Origin: Mesopusillimonas faecipullorum
GTDB lineage: Bacteria; Pseudomonadota; Gammaproteobacteria; Burkholderiales; Burkholderiaceae_B
Assembly (NCBI RefSeq): GCF_020539505.1
Contig: NZ_JACDXW010000002.1
Location: 372,001 to 436,000 of the forward strand
DNA: 64,000 nt
Reading direction: 5' to 3'
In this document: piece after piece, positions 43,465 through 53,395 of the stretch
Numbering within the stretch: the stretch's first letter is position 1
Layout of the letters: every line of letters starts with the position of its first letter
The notes under the pieces: model-generated
Seen by the model: the letters and a program-made list of their open reading frames with translations, nothing else
The model's database searches: none
What the model was told of the DNA's origin: nothing
Program-made: the position numbers and the translations under genes

Positions 43465-44457
43465 TTGTTCAGCTATCGCCACGCCTTTCATGCAGGCAAC
43501 CACGCCGACGTGCTCAAGCACGCCATGCTTTTACACATCCTGGATCACCTGGGCAAAAAAGACACCGCCTACACGCTTGTAGACACCCATGCGGGGGCCG
43601 GTATTTACGACCTCAGCGATGATTGGGCACGCACCAAGGCCGAGTCCGACTTAGGCGTGGCGCGCGTCTGGCACGCTGCGGCAGGCAGCTCCGCGCCAGC
43701 CTTGGTACAGCGCTACTTGCAAGCTATCCAAACCTACAACGAGCAGGGCTCGTTACGCTGGTATCCAGGCTCCCCTTGGCTGGCTTTGCACGCCATGCGT
43801 TCGCAAGACCGCCTACGCCTTTTTGAAATGCACCCTTCCGAAGGCGAGATCCTGGCCCACAACCTCAACTGCCTCGATAGCCGCCAGCAACGCCAAACGG
43901 AACTGCGCGACACTGATGGCTTCGGTGGTTTGAAAGCCTTTTTCCCGCCCCCCAGCCGACGCGGTTTAGCCGTTATCGACCCTTCTTACGAAGACAAGCA
44001 AGATTACAAGCGGGTGCTGCAAACGCTGGAAGAAGGCCTTAAGCGTTTCGCCAGCGGTACTTATTTTGTCTGGTATCCGCTGGTGCAACGCCGCGAAGTC
44101 GAGGCTATGGTCAAAGGAATGCGCAAACTCGCACCCAACGAGTGGCTGCATGCTTCTTTGCAGGTCAATAAACCCTCTGCCGATGGGCTGGGGCTGTACG
44201 GCAGCGGGGTGTTCGTCATCAACCCGCCTTATACGCTGGCAGCCAGTCTGCACCAAGCACTACCGTGGCTAAACAAAACCTTGGCGCAAGACTCGCATAA
44301 CCGCCACACCCTAGAAAGCGGCGATAACACCCGCAAGAAAACGACAGACGATGAGGATGAGGCTTCGTTGCCAAACCACCGCACCCCGGCCCGGCCCCAA
44401 CAGCGGCATCCCGCAGCCCGGCGCCCAGCGGTCAAGCGACCACCTCGGCGCCCCTAG
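43465..44457 (+). CDS. rlmJ: 23S rRNA (adenine(2030)-N6)-methyltransferase
   Basis: A 330-residue SAM methyltransferase. The start is a TTG at 43465 with AGAGG ahead: the resulting MFSYRHAFHAGNHADVLKHA is the invariant RlmJ N-terminus, which settles it. The SAM segment YTLVDTHAGAGIYDL and the catalytic VIDPSYEDKQDY (DPSY where E. coli has DPPY) are present, along with YPLVQRREVE. Core enzymes are about 280 residues; here about 50 extra residues form a charged then arginine/proline-rich tail (LPNHRTPARPQQRHPAARRP), likely disordered and perhaps RNA-binding. It ends 12 bases from a convergent pseudouridine synthase. Confidence 0.94.
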   Translation: MFSYRHAFHAGNHADVLKHAMLLHILDHLGKKDTAYTLVDTHAGAGIYDLSDDWARTKAESDLGVARVWHAAAGSSAPALVQRYLQAIQTYNEQGSLRWYPGSPWLALHAMRSQDRLRLFEMHPSEGEILAHNLNCLDSRQQRQTELRDTDGFGGLKAFFPPPSRRGLAVIDPSYEDKQDYKRVLQTLEEGLKRFASGTYFVWYPLVQRREVEAMVKGMRKLAPNEWLHASLQVNKPSADGLGLYGSGVFVINPPYTLAASLHQALPWLNKTLAQDSHNRHTLESGDNTRKKTTDDEDEASLPNHRTPARPQQRHPAARRPAVKRPPRRP

Positions 44458-44469
44458 GGTGGTGCAAAC

Positions 44470-45204
44470 CTAGAAAAAGCTTTCGTGTTCGCCCAGGTAA
44501 CGCCACTTACCGGGCGGCAGATCGCCCAGCACAATACGGCCCATACGCACCCGCTTCAGGCCCACTGCTTTCAGGCCTACCATTTCGCACATGCGCCGGA
44601 TCTGGCGCTTTTTACCTTCGCGCAGCAAAAAGCGCAGCTGGTCGTCGTTTTGCCAACTCACCTTTGCAGGTTTCAGCGCCTGGCCGTCAAGGCTTAGCCC
44701 ATGATTGAGCATGGCCAGGCCATTGGGCGACAGTTTGCCTTGCACACGCACCAAATACTCTTTCTCTATTTGTGAATCGGCATCTATCAATTGCCGAGCA
44801 ATGCGGCCATCCTGGGTCAAAACCAGCAAGCCCTGAGAATCAATATCCAGCCGGCCTGCTGGGGCAAGGCCACGCAAATGCGAAGCCTGAAACACGCGCG
44901 CGGAACGGTCACCCGCGTGTCGAGACTGCGCGGTAATCAGCGTAACAGCGGGTTTGTAGCCCTGCTCGGCCTGACCGGAGACCACTCCCACAGGCTTATT
45001 AAGCAAAATGGTCACGCGCTCGGTTTGGCGCTTGCGTGCGGCGTTTTCCAGCGTGATGGTTTGATTCGGCAAGGCCTTGGCGCCCAAGCCTATCACCTGG
45101 CCGTCCACACGCACCCAGCCTCTTTCAATATAGTGGTCTGCTTCACGCCGTGAGCACATGCCGCGTTCGGCGAGAAGTTTGGATACCCTGACGGGTTCGT
45201 TCAT
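44470..45204 (-). CDS. rRNA pseudouridine synthase (RluF/RsuA family)
   Basis: A 244-residue enzyme converting uridine to pseudouridine in rRNA. An S4 domain (about 5-65, [25 protein letters not shown] in part) is followed by a catalytic domain with [10 protein letters not shown] and the active-site aspartate in [15 protein letters not shown], and [12 protein letters not shown] near the C-terminus. The spelling, including [12 protein letters not shown], is nearest RluF/RluB-type enzymes; the exact target base is not certain. It starts at 45204, overlapping the stop of a periplasmic binding-protein gene by 4 bases. Confidence 0.9.
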   Translation of the reverse strand: MNEPVRVSKLLAERGMCSRREADHYIERGWVRVDGQVIGLGAKALPNQTITLENAARKRQTERVTILLNKPVGVVSGQAEQGYKPAVTLITAQSRHAGDRSARVFQASHLRGLAPAGRLDIDSQGLLVLTQDGRIARQLIDADSQIEKEYLVRVQGKLSPNGLAMLNHGLSLDGQALKPAKVSWQNDDQLRFLLREGKKRQIRRMCEMVGLKAVGLKRVRMGRIVLGDLPPGKWRYLGEHESFF

Positions 45205-46097
45205 TGATACACCGCTGGGTCGGGGGAATCGGTAGGCTCTGCGAAGACGCGTTTGAGCGCATCGCCAATCGGCCAGTTCAGGTTGATGTCGCGCGGCGCA
45301 ATCGGCTGCGTAAACCATTTTTCATAAAGTTTTTCCATACGGCCGTCTTGCATCATGGCTTTGATGGCGTCATCGACTGCTGCCTTGAATTCAGGGTCGT
45401 TTCTGGGAAGGATGACGGCATAAGGTTCCGTGCTGAACGTTTCCTCGCCTATCTGCCAGTCGTCGGGCTGGCGCGAATTGGCTATCAAGCCTGCCAACAG
45501 CACGTCGTCCATCAGAAAGGCCGCCGCCCGCCCGCGTTCTACGGCCAGAAAAGCTTCCGCGTGATCTTTGGCCGGCATGATACGTATGCCCAACTTGCGT
45601 TCGGCATTCTCTTGGGTCAGCCATAGCAAACTGCTGGTGCCCGCCGTTGACACCACGGTTTTGCCCTTAAGACTTTGCAAATCAGTAACGCCGGAGTCTT
45701 TGAGAGATGCCAGGCGGGTACTCGTGATGAACATAGTGGGCGCAAACGCCACCTGTTGCTGGCGCTGCTCATTATTGGTGGCAGAACCGCAGGCCATGTC
45801 TATGGTGCCGTTGGCCACCAGCGGGATGCGCGTAGAAGACGTCACCGCCACACGCTTCACGCGCAAATCGGGCAAGCCCAGTTGCTGCTTGAGCACCTCG
45901 ACCACACCCATGCAAATATCCATGGAATAGCCTATGGGCTGCTGCTTGTCGTCAAGGTAAGAAAAAGGCAAGGACGCTTCACGATAGCCCAACGTCACCT
46001 CGCCGCGGTCGCGTATTTGATCCAGCCGACCAGCCTGCGCGCATAGCGCCATGCCAAGCATGGCGCCACCGAGCAGCCATTTTTTCCAGTGTGTCAT
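45201..46097 (-). CDS. Amino-acid ABC transporter substrate-binding protein (GltI-like)
   Basis: A 298-residue periplasmic binding protein. Signal peptide about 1-22 ([15 protein letters not shown]). The family-3 solute-binding fold shows [49 protein letters not shown], and [25 protein letters not shown] in part. The GYSMDIC and CGSxTNN patterns match glutamate/aspartate binding proteins. No permease or ATPase is adjacent, so it is an orphan that must work with transport components elsewhere, or senses. The stop overlaps the pseudouridine synthase start. Confidence 0.9.
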   Translation of the reverse strand: MTHWKKWLLGGAMLGMALCAQAGRLDQIRDRGEVTLGYREASLPFSYLDDKQQPIGYSMDICMGVVEVLKQQLGLPDLRVKRVAVTSSTRIPLVANGTIDMACGSATNNEQRQQQVAFAPTMFITSTRLASLKDSGVTDLQSLKGKTVVSTAGTSSLLWLTQENAERKLGIRIMPAKDHAEAFLAVERGRAAAFLMDDVLLAGLIANSRQPDDWQIGEETFSTEPYAVILPRNDPEFKAAVDDAIKAMMQDGRMEKLYEKWFTQPIAPRDINLNWPIGDALKRVFAEPTDSPDPAVYQ

Positions 46098-46120
46098 GCG
46101 GATTCTCCTTGGTTCATGGA

Positions 46121-46486
<366 letters not shown>

Positions 46487-48136
46487 TTACCGCACGTCGC
46501 GATAGGCATTTATGATGGGATGGCGCCAATCGCGCCCGAAGGCCCTTGACGTAACTTTGGGCCCTATGGCCCCTTGGCGCCGTTTGTACTCGTTGAACCT
46601 AACCCGCCTGAGCACATCTTCTACGGTCTGGGCATCCCTGCCGGCAGCCACGATCTCGGCGGCAGACTGATTCTGTTCGACGTGACGCTCCAGGATATCG
46701 TCCAGTTCTTCATAGGAAGGCAAACTGTCTTGATCGGTCTGGTCAGGTCGCAACTCGGCAGATGGGGCACGGGTAAGGATACGTTCGGGAATCACCTGCG
46801 ACTGCTGATTGCGCCAGTGAGCCAAGCGATAGGCCAAAGTCTTGGGGATATCTTTAATGGGTGCAAAACCGCCCGCCATATCCCCATAAAGCGTGCAATA
46901 ACCCGTAGCCAACTCTGACTTATTGCCAGTGGTCAGCAACAAGCCACCGAATTTATTGGAGATCGCCATCAGCAAGGTGCCGCGCACACGTGCCTGAATG
47001 TTTTCTTCCGTGGCGTCGGGCTCCAGACCTTGAAACAATGGGGCCAAGGCGGCGTCGAAGACTGTAGACAAAGGTGCTATGGCAATCTCTTCGTATGCAA
47101 CACCCAGGCCTTGCGCCATCGCCGAGGCATCATCCAATGAGATCTGCGCAGTGTAAGGGGACGGCATCATGATGGTACGTACCGCTTGCGCGCCCAAGGC
47201 GTCTACCGCCAAGGCCAGCACCAAAGCGGAATCCAGCCCCCCCGACAAACCCAGCAGCACAGAAGAGAAGCCCGCTTTGCGCACGTAATCGCGCAAAGCC
47301 ATGACCAAGGCGGCATAGACTTGTGCTTCGTCACTTGGCCAATGAGCAACCCAGCCCCCCTGCTCTTGAGCACCGGTTTGTACCGTCACTTTGCCTTGCG
47401 CATCGCAAATCAGGTCGAGCACACCCAAGGCCTCTTGGAACATGGGTAAACGCGCCACAATTTGACCAGCATCATCCATCACCATGCTGGCGCCATCGAA
47501 TATAAGCTCGTCTTGGCCGCCTACCAGGTTCAGGTAAACCACTGGGCAACCCTGGGCCGAATCACGCACAATTTGCTCACGCTGCCCTTGCTTGCCCAGA
47601 CAATAAGGCGAAGCGTTGAGCACAAGCAAAGCCTGTGCCCCGCGCTGCAGGCAAGCTGCGGGAGTTTCCGGCAGCCACATATCTTCGCAAATCAGTATGC
47701 CCAAACGCACACCCTTGCAATCAAAAACCAGCGTTTGGTCGCCCGGCTGGAAATAGCGAAGCTCGTCGAAGACGCCGTAATTGGGCAGTTGATGCTTGTG
47801 ATAAGTGCCGACCCGGCGCCCTTCATGCAAGATGGTGGCCGCATTGAATAGCTGCTGACCCTGGCTATCTACGTGGCCCACCACAACATGCAAGCCGGCC
47901 AGCCCGGCCAATTGCTCTTGAAGCGTATCCAGCACCTGCTGCTGCTGGGAGACGAAAGCCGGCCGCAGCAAAAGGTCTTCGGGCGGATAGCCCGTCAGGG
48001 CAAGCTCGGGCGTAATAAGGACATCAGCCCCTTGCGCATGCGCCAGCTTAGCCTGCTCTAGAATCAGCGTGGCGTTGGCAAGCAAGCCGCCAACCGTAGG
48101 GTTGATCTGTGCCAAGGCGATTCGGATGCTGCTCAT
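46487..48136 (-). CDS. nadE: Glutamine-dependent NAD+ synthetase
   Basis: A 549-residue two-domain enzyme that amidates deamido-NAD with glutamine nitrogen. The N-terminal nitrilase-type glutaminase (about 1-260) carries the catalytic triad: glutamate in TPELALTGY, lysine in YHKHQLPNYGVFDE, cysteine in GILICEDMWLP. The C-terminal ATP-pyrophosphatase domain has LLGLSGGLDSALVLALA and GNKSELATGYCTLYGDMAGG. It starts at 48136 (MSSIRIALAQINPTVG). Upstream to 48202 is not conserved. Downstream neighbour glnB may regulate it. Confidence 0.96.
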   Translation of the reverse strand: MSSIRIALAQINPTVGGLLANATLILEQAKLAHAQGADVLITPELALTGYPPEDLLLRPAFVSQQQQVLDTLQEQLAGLAGLHVVVGHVDSQGQQLFNAATILHEGRRVGTYHKHQLPNYGVFDELRYFQPGDQTLVFDCKGVRLGILICEDMWLPETPAACLQRGAQALLVLNASPYCLGKQGQREQIVRDSAQGCPVVYLNLVGGQDELIFDGASMVMDDAGQIVARLPMFQEALGVLDLICDAQGKVTVQTGAQEQGGWVAHWPSDEAQVYAALVMALRDYVRKAGFSSVLLGLSGGLDSALVLALAVDALGAQAVRTIMMPSPYTAQISLDDASAMAQGLGVAYEEIAIAPLSTVFDAALAPLFQGLEPDATEENIQARVRGTLLMAISNKFGGLLLTTGNKSELATGYCTLYGDMAGGFAPIKDIPKTLAYRLAHWRNQQSQVIPERILTRAPSAELRPDQTDQDSLPSYEELDDILERHVEQNQSAAEIVAAGRDAQTVEDVLRRVRFNEYKRRQGAIGPKVTSRAFGRDWRHPIINAYRDVR

Positions 48137-48205
48137 GGGCCTACTCTGAACAAAAGGAAAAATTATCGCATGGCCTGCGGCACACGCACCGCAGACCACC
48201 ACGCC

Positions 48206-49510
48206 TTAATGAGGCAAACGCTGTTCTTTTTCGCCAAACGAGTCCCGGCCCAAGGCCAAGGCAAAGTCGGCCCCCGAGGGCGATTGATAAAGCTGCAAGG
48301 ACAACTCGGGCAATATCGCCAGAAGATGGTCAAAAATGTCGCCCTGTATGCGCTCGTACTCTACCCAGGCAGTTTTGGCCGTAAAGCAATAAAGCTCTAT
48401 CGGTATGCCTTCAGAGGTAGGCTCCATCATCCGCACCATCATCGTCATGTCAGAGTGCAGCTCTTGGTTCTGCTCCAAATAGGCCAAGGCATAGGCTCTG
48501 AAAGTCCCCAGATTCGTCAACCGGCGTTGATTGGCCGGCACGCTGCTCGCATCACCCAGCGCGCTATTGGCCTCGTCCAGCTCCTGGCGCTTGCCGGCCA
48601 GATAGTCCGACAACAGGCGGTATCGTGACAAACCCTGGATTTCTTCGGGTGTCAGGAAACGCACAGAAGCCGCATTGATGCGCAGGGTACGTTTGATACG
48701 GCGTGCTCCGACTTCGAACATATTGCGCCAGTTTCTATAAGCCTCGGAAAAGAGCTTATAGGTGGGGATGGTGGTGATGGTCTTATCCCAGTTCTCGACT
48801 TTGACCGTATGCAAAGCGATATCCACCACGAAACCGTCGGCGTTGGCCTGAGGCATTTCTATCCAATCGCCTATACGCAACAAATCATTCGAGGTCAGTT
48901 GGGTGCTTGCCACCAAGGACAGCAAGGTATCTTTGAACACCAACAGCAGTACCGCTGACATGGCACCCAAACCGGACAACATCAGCAAGGGAGACTGATC
49001 GATCAGCAAAGAGAAAATCAAGATGGCGCATACGCCCCACAAGATGATCTTGGCCAGTTCCAGATAACTCTTGATTGACCGGGTCTGCGCCTGAGTCGAT
49101 GCGGCATAGGTGTCTTGCCACGACTTCAGCAAACCTATCAGGGCCTTGAAAAGATAGAAGACGCTGATAGCCTGAAGCAGTCGGGCAAAAGGCAAAAGGT
49201 ACTGATCATCCAAAGGCAGCAGCGTCAGGTTGAACAGCACCACCGTCAGCGACGCCACATAACCCACGCTGCGGAACACGTTGTGCCTGTCCAAAGCATG
49301 CGACCAATGAGCACGCCCCACGGCGCTCAAGGCGCGATGGGCCAGTGCCACCAGCACTTTATCTACGATCCACCCTGTGATCAGGACCAGCAAGAAGAGG
49401 ATGACCAGGCCTGTCAGAACTTGCGCCCAGAGCGCATCAGGCACATAGGAGTACAAGCCTTGGTGCTTGAGCCATTCGACGAATTTATTGGTTTCCAGGT
49501 GGGGCTGCAT
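48206..49510 (-). CDS. Mechanosensitive ion channel protein (YbdG-like)
   Basis: A 434-residue inner-membrane protein of the MscS superfamily. About five hydrophobic segments lie between residues 20 and 190, including VLTGLVILFLLVLITGWIV. The pore-lining region is LMLSGLGAMSAVLLLVFKDTLLSLVASTQ (quoted in pieces). The beta domain reads LLRIGDWIEMPQANADGFV, VENWDKTITTIPTYKLF and RNWRNM, as in E. coli YbdG, a low-abundance channel. The long C-terminal domain to residue 434 also fits. Start choice is not certain: 49510 (MQPHL) has AGGAG 12 bases before; 49567 is an alternative. Divergent from argH, 66 bases away. Confidence 0.9.
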   Translation of the reverse strand: MQPHLETNKFVEWLKHQGLYSYVPDALWAQVLTGLVILFLLVLITGWIVDKVLVALAHRALSAVGRAHWSHALDRHNVFRSVGYVASLTVVLFNLTLLPLDDQYLLPFARLLQAISVFYLFKALIGLLKSWQDTYAASTQAQTRSIKSYLELAKIILWGVCAILIFSLLIDQSPLLMLSGLGAMSAVLLLVFKDTLLSLVASTQLTSNDLLRIGDWIEMPQANADGFVVDIALHTVKVENWDKTITTIPTYKLFSEAYRNWRNMFEVGARRIKRTLRINAASVRFLTPEEIQGLSRYRLLSDYLAGKRQELDEANSALGDASSVPANQRRLTNLGTFRAYALAYLEQNQELHSDMTMMVRMMEPTSEGIPIELYCFTAKTAWVEYERIQGDIFDHLLAILPELSLQLYQSPSGADFALALGRDSFGEKEQRLPH

Positions 49511-49576
49511 TGGGTAAAAGTTCTCCTGTTCAGCTTCTAATACAATAGAGGGATTACTCCCATTCATTAAAACATC

Positions 49577-51001
49577 ATGTCCGCGCAAGCCTCAAACCCA
49601 GCCAACAATCAGTTTGCCAACAAGGCCCAAGCCTGGTCCGCCCGATTCTCCGAGCCCGTCTCCGACCTCGTCAAGCGTTATACCGCTTCGGTCGACTTCG
49701 ACAAGCGTTTGGCACACGCAGATATCCGCGGCTCTTTGGCGCATGCCGACATGCTGGCTGCGGTAGGTGTCATTAGCGCTCAAGACCTAGCCGACATCCA
49801 GCGCGGCATGCTGCAAATCACCCAAGAAATAGACGCCGGAAGCTTCGAATGGTTGCTCGATCTCGAAGACGTGCACCTGAACATCGAAAAACGGCTGGTC
49901 GAATTAATAGGCGATGCCGGCAAACGCTTGCATACCGGTCGCTCGCGGAACGACCAAGTCGCCACCGACATCCGTCTTTGGCTACGCGACGAAATCGACG
50001 CTAGCCTACACCAGTTGCAGCAGCTGCGCCTTAACCTGGCGGGGCTGGCACTAGAGCACGCCGAAACGATTTTGCCGGGCTTTACCCATTTACAAGTGGC
50101 TCAACCCGTCACTTTTGGCCATCACCTGCTGGCTTATGCCGAGATGTTCGGCCGAGACGCCGAGCGTCTGCAAGACGCCCGCAAGCGCATCAACCGCCTT
50201 CCCCTGGGCGCAGCCGCCTTGGCCGGCACCACCTACCCCATAGACCGCCTGCGCGTCGCGCGCACGCTGGGTTTTGACGACATTTGCCACAACTCGCTCG
50301 ATGCCGTCTCCGACCGTGACTTCGCCATAGAGTTTTGTGCCGCCGCCGCCCTGGTGATGATGCACGTTTCGCGCCTGTCCGAAGAACTGATTCTGTGGAT
50401 GAGCCCACGCGTTGGCTTCATTGACCTGGCCGACCGCTTCTGCACCGGCAGCTCTATCATGCCGCAAAAGAAGAACCCCGACGTGCCTGAGTTGGCACGC
50501 GGGAAAACCGGTCGCGTATACGGCAACTTGATGGGCCTGCTTACGCTCATGAAAGGCCAACCCCTGGCCTACAACAAAGATAACCAAGAAGACAAAGAAG
50601 GTCTGTTCGACACGGCTGACACTTTGCGCGACACCCTGGTTATTTTTGCCGACATGGTCAGCGGCATACGCGTCAAGGCCGACGCCATGCGCGCCGCCGC
50701 TTTGCAAGGCTTCTCTACCGCAACCGACTTGGCCGATTATCTCGTCAAGAAGGGCTTGCCCTTCCGCGATGCGCACGAAACCGTGGCTCATGCCGTACGC
50801 ATGTGCGAAGACCGCGGCTGCGACCTGGCCGACCTGACTTTGCCCGAGCTGCAAGCATTGCATGCCAGCATCGAGTCGGACGTGCATCAAGTCTTGACGC
50901 TGGAAGGCTCAGTCTCGGCACGCAATCACGAAGGCGGCACCGCCCCCGAACGCGTTCGTATCGAGGCACAAAAAGTACTGAAGGCCTTAAGCGAAAGCTG
51001 A
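49577..51001 (+). CDS. argH: Argininosuccinate lyase
   Basis: A 474-residue tetrameric enzyme that splits argininosuccinate into arginine and fumarate. Signatures are [44 protein letters not shown], and the family motif [16 protein letters not shown] carrying the catalytic serine. Also [25 protein letters not shown] in part. Length normal. It is 6 bases ahead of slyX. No other arginine genes are nearby. Confidence 0.97.
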   Translation: MSAQASNPANNQFANKAQAWSARFSEPVSDLVKRYTASVDFDKRLAHADIRGSLAHADMLAAVGVISAQDLADIQRGMLQITQEIDAGSFEWLLDLEDVHLNIEKRLVELIGDAGKRLHTGRSRNDQVATDIRLWLRDEIDASLHQLQQLRLNLAGLALEHAETILPGFTHLQVAQPVTFGHHLLAYAEMFGRDAERLQDARKRINRLPLGAAALAGTTYPIDRLRVARTLGFDDICHNSLDAVSDRDFAIEFCAAAALVMMHVSRLSEELILWMSPRVGFIDLADRFCTGSSIMPQKKNPDVPELARGKTGRVYGNLMGLLTLMKGQPLAYNKDNQEDKEGLFDTADTLRDTLVIFADMVSGIRVKADAMRAAALQGFSTATDLADYLVKKGLPFRDAHETVAHAVRMCEDRGCDLADLTLPELQALHASIESDVHQVLTLEGSVSARNHEGGTAPERVRIEAQKVLKALSES

Positions 51002-51007
51002 TCACTC

Positions 51008-51229
51008 ATGACCCCTTTGCCTCCAGAAATCGAGAACCGTCTGATCGACTTAGAGATCAAAGTGGGTTTGGCCGACGACATGCTAGAGCAGCTGAATCAC
51101 ACCATTTTCAAGCAGCAACAGCAGATTGAGCTTTTGATGCGCGAGCTGCTAGAGCTGCAACGCCAAAGCCAAGAAAACCGCCCCTCCACGGGCTCTAGCA
51201 TCAAAGACGAAATCCCGCCACATTATTGA
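51008..51229 (+). CDS. slyX: SlyX family protein
   Basis: A 73-residue predicted coiled-coil protein, helix about residues 5-58 (ENRLIDLEIKVGLADDMLEQ; then TIFKQQQQIELLMRELLELQ), with a disordered end finishing PPHY, the hallmark of SlyX. Function is unknown in all organisms. It begins 6 bases after argH and its end is close to the rlmD terminator on the other strand. Confidence 0.9.
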   Translation: MTPLPPEIENRLIDLEIKVGLADDMLEQLNHTIFKQQQQIELLMRELLELQRQSQENRPSTGSSIKDEIPPHY

Positions 51230-51233
51230 AGGC

Positions 51234-51262
51234 AAAAAAAACGGCCATCCTTAAGATGGCCG
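51234..51262 (-). terminator. Intrinsic terminator of the surE-pcm-nlpD-exo-rlmD run
   Basis: Perfect arms CGGCCATC (51242-51249) and GATGGCCG (51255-51262) with a 5-base loop, followed on the minus strand by eight T's (51241-51234). It lies about 30 bases after the rlmD stop. On the plus strand the same hairpin lacks a T-run but could slow slyX transcription too. Confidence 0.88.
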
Positions 51263-51292
51263 CCGGTTTAGCTAGAAGATTGGCGCTGCGCT

Positions 51293-52600
51293 TTACTCGA
51301 ACACCGCGATAGACTCTACGTGAGCGGTATGAGGAAACATATTCATAACGCCGGCAGCCAACAGGCGGTAGCCGCCTTGCTCAGTCATGATCGCGGTGTC
51401 TCGTGCCAAGGTGGCAGGGTTGCATGAAACGTAGACGATGCGTTTTGGGCGCTCGGCGGGGGCAAGCGCTGACAAGGCCGTCACGAGTGCTTCGGCGCCC
51501 TCTCGGGGCGGATCTATCAGCATGCGGTCAAAATGTCCTCGCGCACGCAGCCATTCGGCATCAATCTCGAACAGGTTACAGGGCATGAACTCGGCTTTCT
51601 CGGCCAAGCCGTTGGCTTGCGCGGCCTCTTGAGCCCGACGCGTCAAGGTCTCGCTCCCCTCGACTCCCAGCACGTAGGCGGCCTGAGTGGCCAGAGGAAG
51701 ACTGAAATTACCCAGACCACAGAACATGTCGGCTACACGATGGTGGCTTTCCACTTGCAATAAGCGCAAGGCACGCGAAACCATGGTGCGATTCAGCTGA
51801 TGATTAACCTGTGTAAAGTCGGTGGGCTTGAAAGCCATGCGCAGCCCGAACTCGGGCATGCTGTAGGCTAGTTTTTCGGCATCCTCGGCTTGCAAAGGAT
51901 GCACGGAATCCGGCCCTTTGGGCTGCAACCACCAGCTCACGCCACGGGCGGCGCCAAACTCTGCCAATTTACGCTTATCTTCATCGGTAAGCGCTTCCAT
52001 ATGGCGCAGGTTCAATACAATCAAATCGTCACCCATGGCCAATTCGATCTGGGGAAGACGATCCGGGGTAGATAAACCGCCCAGCAATTCGCGTAAAGGC
52101 ATCAGCAAATCGGACACTTGCTTCGGCAGCACACGGCACTCTTGCATATCCGCCACATAGGCACCGCGCTTCTCACGGAAGCCCACCAGCACGCCACCTT
52201 TTTTTCTTACGAAGCGGGTAGATAGGCGGGCACGATAGCGATAGTGCCAATTAGGCCCATGCAAAGGCGGAAGCACGGTGTAATCTGTAACCCTGCCTAT
52301 GTGCTCCAGCGCATCTTCCAAAACACGCTGCTTGACAGCCACTTGCGCCGCAGGCGACAAGTGCTGTATGGCACAGCCCCCACAGGTTCCAAAATGCGGA
52401 CAGGCAGGCTCAACGCGCTGAGACGATGGCGTGAGTACGCGAACCATACTGGCCAACTCATAGTTTTTTTTACTACGTCCGGGCTGAGCCTCGATGCGCT
52501 CGCCGGGCAAAGCCCCTGTCACGAAAATAACTTTGCCTTCACGGTGGGCGACGCCACGCCCTTCCAAATCCAGGGATTCGATGTCCAGTACGACTGTCAT
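51293..52600 (-). CDS. rlmD: 23S rRNA (uracil(1939)-C5)-methyltransferase
   Basis: A 435-residue RNA methyltransferase. The N-terminal TRAM domain ([28 protein letters not shown] in part) is followed by an iron-sulfur cluster motif with cysteines in [16 protein letters not shown] and a later C in MQECRVL. The SAM-binding domain shows [16 protein letters not shown] and VLGVEGSE. The catalytic cysteine lies in [11 protein letters not shown], and IDPPREGA precedes it. It is 18 bases after the exonuclease gene and followed by an intrinsic terminator. Confidence 0.95.
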   Translation of the reverse strand: MTVVLDIESLDLEGRGVAHREGKVIFVTGALPGERIEAQPGRSKKNYELASMVRVLTPSSQRVEPACPHFGTCGGCAIQHLSPAAQVAVKQRVLEDALEHIGRVTDYTVLPPLHGPNWHYRYRARLSTRFVRKKGGVLVGFREKRGAYVADMQECRVLPKQVSDLLMPLRELLGGLSTPDRLPQIELAMGDDLIVLNLRHMEALTDEDKRKLAEFGAARGVSWWLQPKGPDSVHPLQAEDAEKLAYSMPEFGLRMAFKPTDFTQVNHQLNRTMVSRALRLLQVESHHRVADMFCGLGNFSLPLATQAAYVLGVEGSETLTRRAQEAAQANGLAEKAEFMPCNLFEIDAEWLRARGHFDRMLIDPPREGAEALVTALSALAPAERPKRIVYVSCNPATLARDTAIMTEQGGYRLLAAGVMNMFPHTAHVESIAVFE

Positions 52601-52618
52601 GATGTAGGTAAAACGGTT

Positions 52619-53395
52619 TTAGTGACCCCAGGCGGCCAGATATTCGCGCCAATGCGGGGCATCTATGCCTTGCAGCGTCTCGCGCACCAAGGCAATTTCG
52701 GCTTCGTAAGCTTGTGAGTCTATTTCGCCGCGTATAAAACGGAAGCGGCAGTACATGAGCCAGGTATTGACCACGTCGGTCTCGCAATAGGCACGGACTT
52801 CGTCTTGCTGGCCGTCTGACCAGGCGCGCCAGACTTGGCTGCCGTCCATACCCAGTTTGCCCGGAAAACCGCACAATTTGGCGAGGTCATCCATGGGCGC
52901 ATTGGCTCTGCCGTTATATTTGGCTAGCAGATCCATCAGATCGGTATGGCGCGTATGGTAGCGATTCAGATAGTTATTGAACTTGAAGTCTCTATCGTCG
53001 TCGCCCATATCCCAGTATCGCGGCGCCTGTACGCCATGAATCAGGCTGCGATAGTGCAGAACGGGAAGATCAAAGCCCGAACCGTTCCAGCTGACCAGAC
53101 GAGGCGTGTAGCGCTCTATGGTCTTGAAAAAACCATTGATGAGCACAGCCTCGCCGTCTTCGGGGTTGCCCAGTGTTTTAACGCGAAACCCGTTATCGTC
53201 GCGAAACACGCAGCCCACCACGACGATGCGCTGCAAATGCAGCGGCATGAAGTCGGAGCCGTGCGACGCCAGCCGCGCTTGCTGGGCGGCTTCGATGACT
53301 TGCACGTCTGTCCATTGGGGGTCGTAGTCGCCCAATTGCCTCAGCGCTTGGGCGTCGGGAATGGTTTCGAGATCGAATACCAGGGTTGGGATCAT
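52619..53395 (-). CDS. 3'-5' exonuclease, DnaQ/RNase H-like fold
   Basis: A 258-residue putative exonuclease of the predicted PolB-like family (PF10108). Exo I is VFDLETIPD with the catalytic DxE; exo II is LVSWNGSGFDLPVL with the conserved N and D; exo III is the C-terminal VRAYCETDVVNTWLMY with the last aspartate. Metal ligands are all present. Its role is not known; it may act in DNA or RNA processing. It overlaps nlpD by 4 bases (53392-53395) and precedes rlmD by 18. Confidence 0.85.
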   Translation of the reverse strand: MIPTLVFDLETIPDAQALRQLGDYDPQWTDVQVIEAAQQARLASHGSDFMPLHLQRIVVVGCVFRDDNGFRVKTLGNPEDGEAVLINGFFKTIERYTPRLVSWNGSGFDLPVLHYRSLIHGVQAPRYWDMGDDDRDFKFNNYLNRYHTRHTDLMDLLAKYNGRANAPMDDLAKLCGFPGKLGMDGSQVWRAWSDGQQDEVRAYCETDVVNTWLMYCRFRFIRGEIDSQAYEAEIALVRETLQGIDAPHWREYLAAWGH

